Shown here: positions 63,808 to 64,000 of the stretch, piece by piece
Numbering within the stretch: position 1 is the first letter of the stretch
Layout of the letters: every line of letters starts with the position of its first letter
Origin: CADDZP01 sp035948135
GTDB taxonomy: Bacteria > Actinomycetota > Acidimicrobiia > Acidimicrobiales > AC-14
Assembly: GCA_035948135.1 (NCBI GenBank)
Contig: DASZJL010000194.1
Coordinates: 1 to 64,000 of the forward strand
Direction: 5' to 3'
Length of the DNA: 64,000 nucleotides
Translations under genes and position numbers: made by a program
The notes under the pieces: generated by a model
What the model saw: only the letters and a program-made list of their open reading frames with translations
Told to the model about the DNA's origin: nothing
The model's database searches: none

Positions 63808-64000
63808 GTGGCTGCGGCCTACGACATCCAGGCAGTCGAGAAGAAGTGGCAGGAGTATTGGGCTGAGCGCGGGACGTATCAGGTCGACAACGACGACCCG
63901 CGGCCGAAGTTCTACTGCCTGTGTATGTACCCGTACCCGAGCGGGCCGGCGCACCAGGGGCACGTGCGCAACTACACCTTCGGCGACCTGATCGTCCGCC
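63808..64000 (+). CDS. leuS: Leucyl-tRNA synthetase, N-terminal fragment
   Basis: The first 64 codons run off the window edge. AAAYDIQAVEKKWQEYWAER and FYCLCMYPYPSGPAHQGHVR match class I leucyl-tRNA synthetases; HQGH is the HIGH-type ATP site, and NYTFGDLIVR follows. The GTG at 63808 is seven bases after TACCAT (63796-63801), with no Shine-Dalgarno sequence. Confidence 0.93.
   Translation, partial: MAAAYDIQAVEKKWQEYWAERGTYQVDNDDPRPKFYCLCMYPYPSGPAHQGHVRNYTFGDLIVR

Noticed and set aside
1..64000. Insertion sequences, prophage genes or toxin-antitoxin pairs.
   Set aside because: No transposase, integrase, phage structural gene (the encapsulin has its cargo partner and no phage neighbours) or toxin-antitoxin pair was recognisable.

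Overview
The window is high-GC, densely coded chromosomal DNA from an actinobacterium. The best fit is an uncultured member of the Acidimicrobiia. This is inferred from the gene order (tig-clpP-clpX, folC, ndk, mreBCD-PBP2-rodA, a B12/radical-SAM pair, rne, rplU-rpmA-obgE-proB-proA, nadD-LytR_C-rsfS, leuS), a class II DAHP synthase, an F420-type (Ddn-like) reductase, a DUF5335 protein, and many genes that appear to be leaderless with TANNNT -10 boxes. There is no rRNA, CRISPR array, insertion sequence or prophage. Three tRNA genes are present.

Layout. 1-5.8 kb: the end of a molybdenum hydroxylase large subunit, aldo/keto reductases, a zinc-ribbon thioredoxin and a CoA-ligase/CoA-transferase pair. 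5.8-7.6 kb (minus strand): a four-gene unit of zinc-independent ribosomal protein L36, a Ddn-family reductase, an encapsulated ferritin and its encapsulin shell. 7.7-11 kb: a xylose/ribose-type sugar ABC importer. 11-18 kb: two drug-efflux/regulator modules (DHA2 MFS with an HxlR regulator; MMPL pump with a TetR regulator) around a TetR/SRPBCC pair with tandem operators. 18-26.5 kb: small enzymes, membrane proteins and signalling genes, a Thr-rich surface protein, and tRNA-Gly and tRNA-Pro. An unusual array of duplicated tRNA-Pro 5' halves follows, then PadR and TetR modules and a MerR-PAS-PAS-GAF sensor-regulator. 26.5-50 kb: conserved housekeeping genes for protein folding and proteolysis, folate, nucleotides, the rod-shape elongasome, RNA decay, ribosome assembly and proline synthesis, ending in a MoxR/VWA pair. 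50-58.7 kb: a GT-C glycosyltransferase, assimilatory sulfur reduction, aromatic synthesis and NAD synthesis. 58.7-64 kb: a PAS-GAF-GGDEF-EAL c-di-GMP protein, an NlpC/P60 hydrolase, tRNA-Ala, a PD-(D/E)XK protein and the start of leuS.

Cross-cutting signals. (1) At least fifteen genes have a TANNNT hexamer whose last T lies 6-10 nt before the start codon, without a Shine-Dalgarno sequence; this implies leaderless transcription and moves several starts. (2) A family of intergenic inverted repeats with CGTTCTGGKGACG arms occurs three times, and a separate 15-bp palindrome sits between convergent genes at 51.8 kb. (3) Perfect palindromic operators lie next to several regulators, often covering the -10 box or start codon. 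The most unusual elements are the tRNA-Pro half-gene array (21.36-21.65 kb) and the encapsulin operon with its L36 and Ddn partners.
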